Of a DNA stretch of 64,000 nt, positions 61,963-64,000 are shown one piece after another. Position numbers and translations under genes: made by a program. The stretch comes from Echinococcus granulosus (Eukaryota > Platyhelminthes > Cestoda > Cyclophyllidea > Taeniidae), in assembly GCF_000524195.1 (NCBI RefSeq), contig NW_020170395.1:752718-816717 (forward strand), read 5' to 3'. The notes beneath the pieces were generated by a model. It worked only from the letters and a program-made list of their open reading frames with translations. It ran no database searches and was not told the DNA's origin. How positions within the stretch are numbered: position 1 is the stretch's first letter; every line of letters begins with the position of its first letter.

Positions 61963-64000
61963 GTAAGTTTTCCTTGTGTTACCATTTTTAGGATGAGCAC
62001 CAAAAAAAGGTTAATTATCTAATGGGTAGGAAGACCTAACTGGGAATTCCGTTCCCCTTTCATTGTCGCATGCGTCCTTTGTCCGGTGGAGATGTAGCCA
62101 CAAATTTGGGGCTGAAAAGTGGCAGCATAGCTTCATCCTGTTTTGATGAAAAATCACTGGAAATTCTGCTATCAAATTGGAAGCATTTAAAGGGTGATTT
62201 TTATTCCATAACTTTTGATTGGAAGGGTCTTTTTGATTTCACTCTATTAATCACTAGTTTTACTCGGCCCACTTTATACAATTCACCCTTGAAGTTATTT
62301 TCATTAAACTTTTTACCATGTGTTACAGTACTAAAAATAATGCATCCTAAGTATTACTGTTGAATTTCACCAACGCATCCATTAATAGCCTTTACCTCAA
62401 ATTGAGCCATTTTATACGATTCCTTCCACTCGGGTGTGTTCCACTTTTATACTTTTTGTTCAAATTGTGTCTGAAAGCCGATTTTAAACCTCTTAATTAT
62501 ACCTTCTCTAGCAGACGGAATCGTATCCTCGATAATAATCTACGTTCAAATAAAGGCTATTTTCGAATACGATGCTTTCTGAACAGTGTTACCTGCGTTT
62601 TGCGTGTTAATTTCATACTATTTACACACAGTGGTGCCCTTTATTGCGATATGCCGTCCTGAAGATAAAAAAATGTGGTTCCTCAAGTTCATGTTCGTTA
62701 TTATGGAGGTGACTCGAGCTCTTCTGCTCTACGAGTCGAGCCGAACTCGGTCCCAAAGCTGTGGCTACCGAAGCCTCGTTTAACATCTGGTGCGTAGCAC
62801 TTGGAGAAGGCGCAGAACTGATTGACCAGAAAGTGTTTCTTTTGTTATTGGCCAGATGAGCGCCATCAACGGCCAAAATAATAGGGTAGTAGCGTGTCCG
62901 TAACAGCTTTAATTGGCGCCTAACTTTGCGAGTGGTGGAAAAAAAGCGGTTGAGAAGTGCATCAACTGTGGAGAAGGAAGAGTTGTGGAGGGTGATCAAG
63001 TGGTATGTTCATGCTATGTGGTAATGGGTGGCAGTAAGCTTGAGAATGTCAGTTTGTCCTTCACTTCTTTCACGTAGATTATAAAAACGCAACACGCATG
63101 TCATGTTGTTTGTCGACTGACTGTCTGTGATGAGAAGTGGCTTACGTGCCTTTGTGCAATCGTGCTTTTGCGTTGCGTCGTTCGTTAATCGAACGAAAGT
63201 GTGGTTGGTTATCCTCAAACAAGAGAATGTATTCCATTCTCATCCTGGAAGGACTATGCTGACCCTGTTTGAGTATGTGGTGGATGGTGTGAGGAGTTGT
63301 TCGCCATGAATTTCTTGACGAGGGTCAAGCACTTAAGACTCAGACCCACATATTTGGCATATCTCAAAGGCGTGTAAACAAAAAAGTATGGGAGAAAGTA
63401 CATTATGTATTCTTACAAGACCGCTCAACGAAAGACCTCATACATCACCCCAAGGGTTCCCTACTGTTATTTTGTCTTCATGCTGCTTAAAAGTGGAATG
63501 TTTCCTGTAATATTTCATGGTTGCCTTCACGAGGTAAAACGGGGTGGGGGGTGAAATTTAGTCTTTAAATCCTATCAGTTCCCATCGTTAGTCCGCAAAG
63601 CCACTGGTTTTGGTGTTGCTTTATTGTAGACCACATTTTTCTTAAACGAAGTATTACAAAGTGAGTTTTAGCCCTCCATTTCCTCCTGACCATCGATTAG
63701 CTCAATTTTGGTCAACTTTAATGTGGCCATTAAAAATTCAATGCATTGAAATTTTACGAGTTCTTTAAATTCCTTATTGCTACTTGAGGGAGAATTAACC
63801 TAGGTTGTCTACTAGTAGTGACTTCACAAGAGTGAAAGAGATGGGAAAGGGGCTAAAATCCTGTGTAGTGTGCTATCAGAAGCTGTGGAACTGTTGTTGT
63901 TGTCTCTGAAATAATTCAAACATTAGTTTTTTAACTGAGTTTCATCCGATGACCTGATTTCTATTGCCAGCTTGCAACATCTCCTATTTAATGGGAATCA
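61963..64000 (+). other. Start of a long DIS3L2 intron, right flank
   Basis: No exon matching the expected end of the RNB domain or the S1 domain was found in these 2 kb, so this is read as intron. A GC-richer patch at 62690-62990 contains a minus-strand frame of about 125 codons (62622-62999) including YYPIILAVDGAHLANN. It looks more protein-like than its surroundings, but I could not place it in a family. Confidence 0.5.

Noticed and set aside
1..64000. Bacterial-type features, CRISPR arrays, tRNA and rRNA genes
   Set aside because: Gene structure is clearly spliced and eukaryotic; no spaced direct repeats of CRISPR type and no convincing cloverleaf or ribosomal RNA sequence were seen.

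Overview
This is eukaryotic DNA with spliced genes, long AT-rich introns and intergenic stretches, and many introns of only 30-75 bases. Gene content, the mixture of very small 5' introns and kilobase introns, and several splice-acceptor-like sites lying a few bases before the start codon suggest a parasitic flatworm, probably a tapeworm with an expanded genome. That assignment is an inference; no taxon-specific marker was identified.

Layout. 1-7.2 kb: no recognisable gene; a less AT-rich stretch with one old LTR-like repeat. 7.3-11.3 kb: a compact trio, DCTN5 (dynactin p25, minus), a Derlin-2/3 family gene (plus, six exons, five tiny introns) and an RFXANK/ANKRA2-like ankyrin gene (minus). 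11.7-12.8 kb: a cluster of related LTR-like repeats, one of which interrupts a duplicated fragment of Derlin exon 1. 12.9-34.4 kb: syntaxin-1 (plus, nine exons, 292 aa), with a 9.1 kb last intron before the membrane-anchor exon. 34.4-43.8 kb: no recognisable gene. 43.8-50.5 kb: FEZ/UNC-76 (minus, six exons, 472 aa). 51.6-53.0 kb: a LAPTM4-like membrane protein (plus). 53.4 kb: POLR2L/RPB10 (plus, one exon, 67 aa). 53.7-54.7 kb: a HAX1-like gene (minus). 56.1 kb to beyond 61.96 kb: DIS3L2 (plus, ten exons seen, C-terminal part not found in the window).

Functionally, dynactin p25, syntaxin-1 and FEZ all concern microtubule transport and synaptic vesicle fusion. FEZ1 is known as a kinesin adaptor for syntaxin-1 cargo, and the two genes lie tail to tail here. 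Derlin (ER-associated degradation), POLR2L (RNA polymerases) and DIS3L2 (RNA decay) are housekeeping genes.

The most striking observation is at 12441-12767: a DNA-level partial copy of Derlin exon 1, with some 5' flank and the first bases of intron 1. It is split by a 200-bp element with TG...CA ends and a 4-bp target duplication, about 120 bp upstream of the syntaxin start codon. All exon boundaries were read by eye from splice signals, reading phase and family similarity; no search or transcript data were available.
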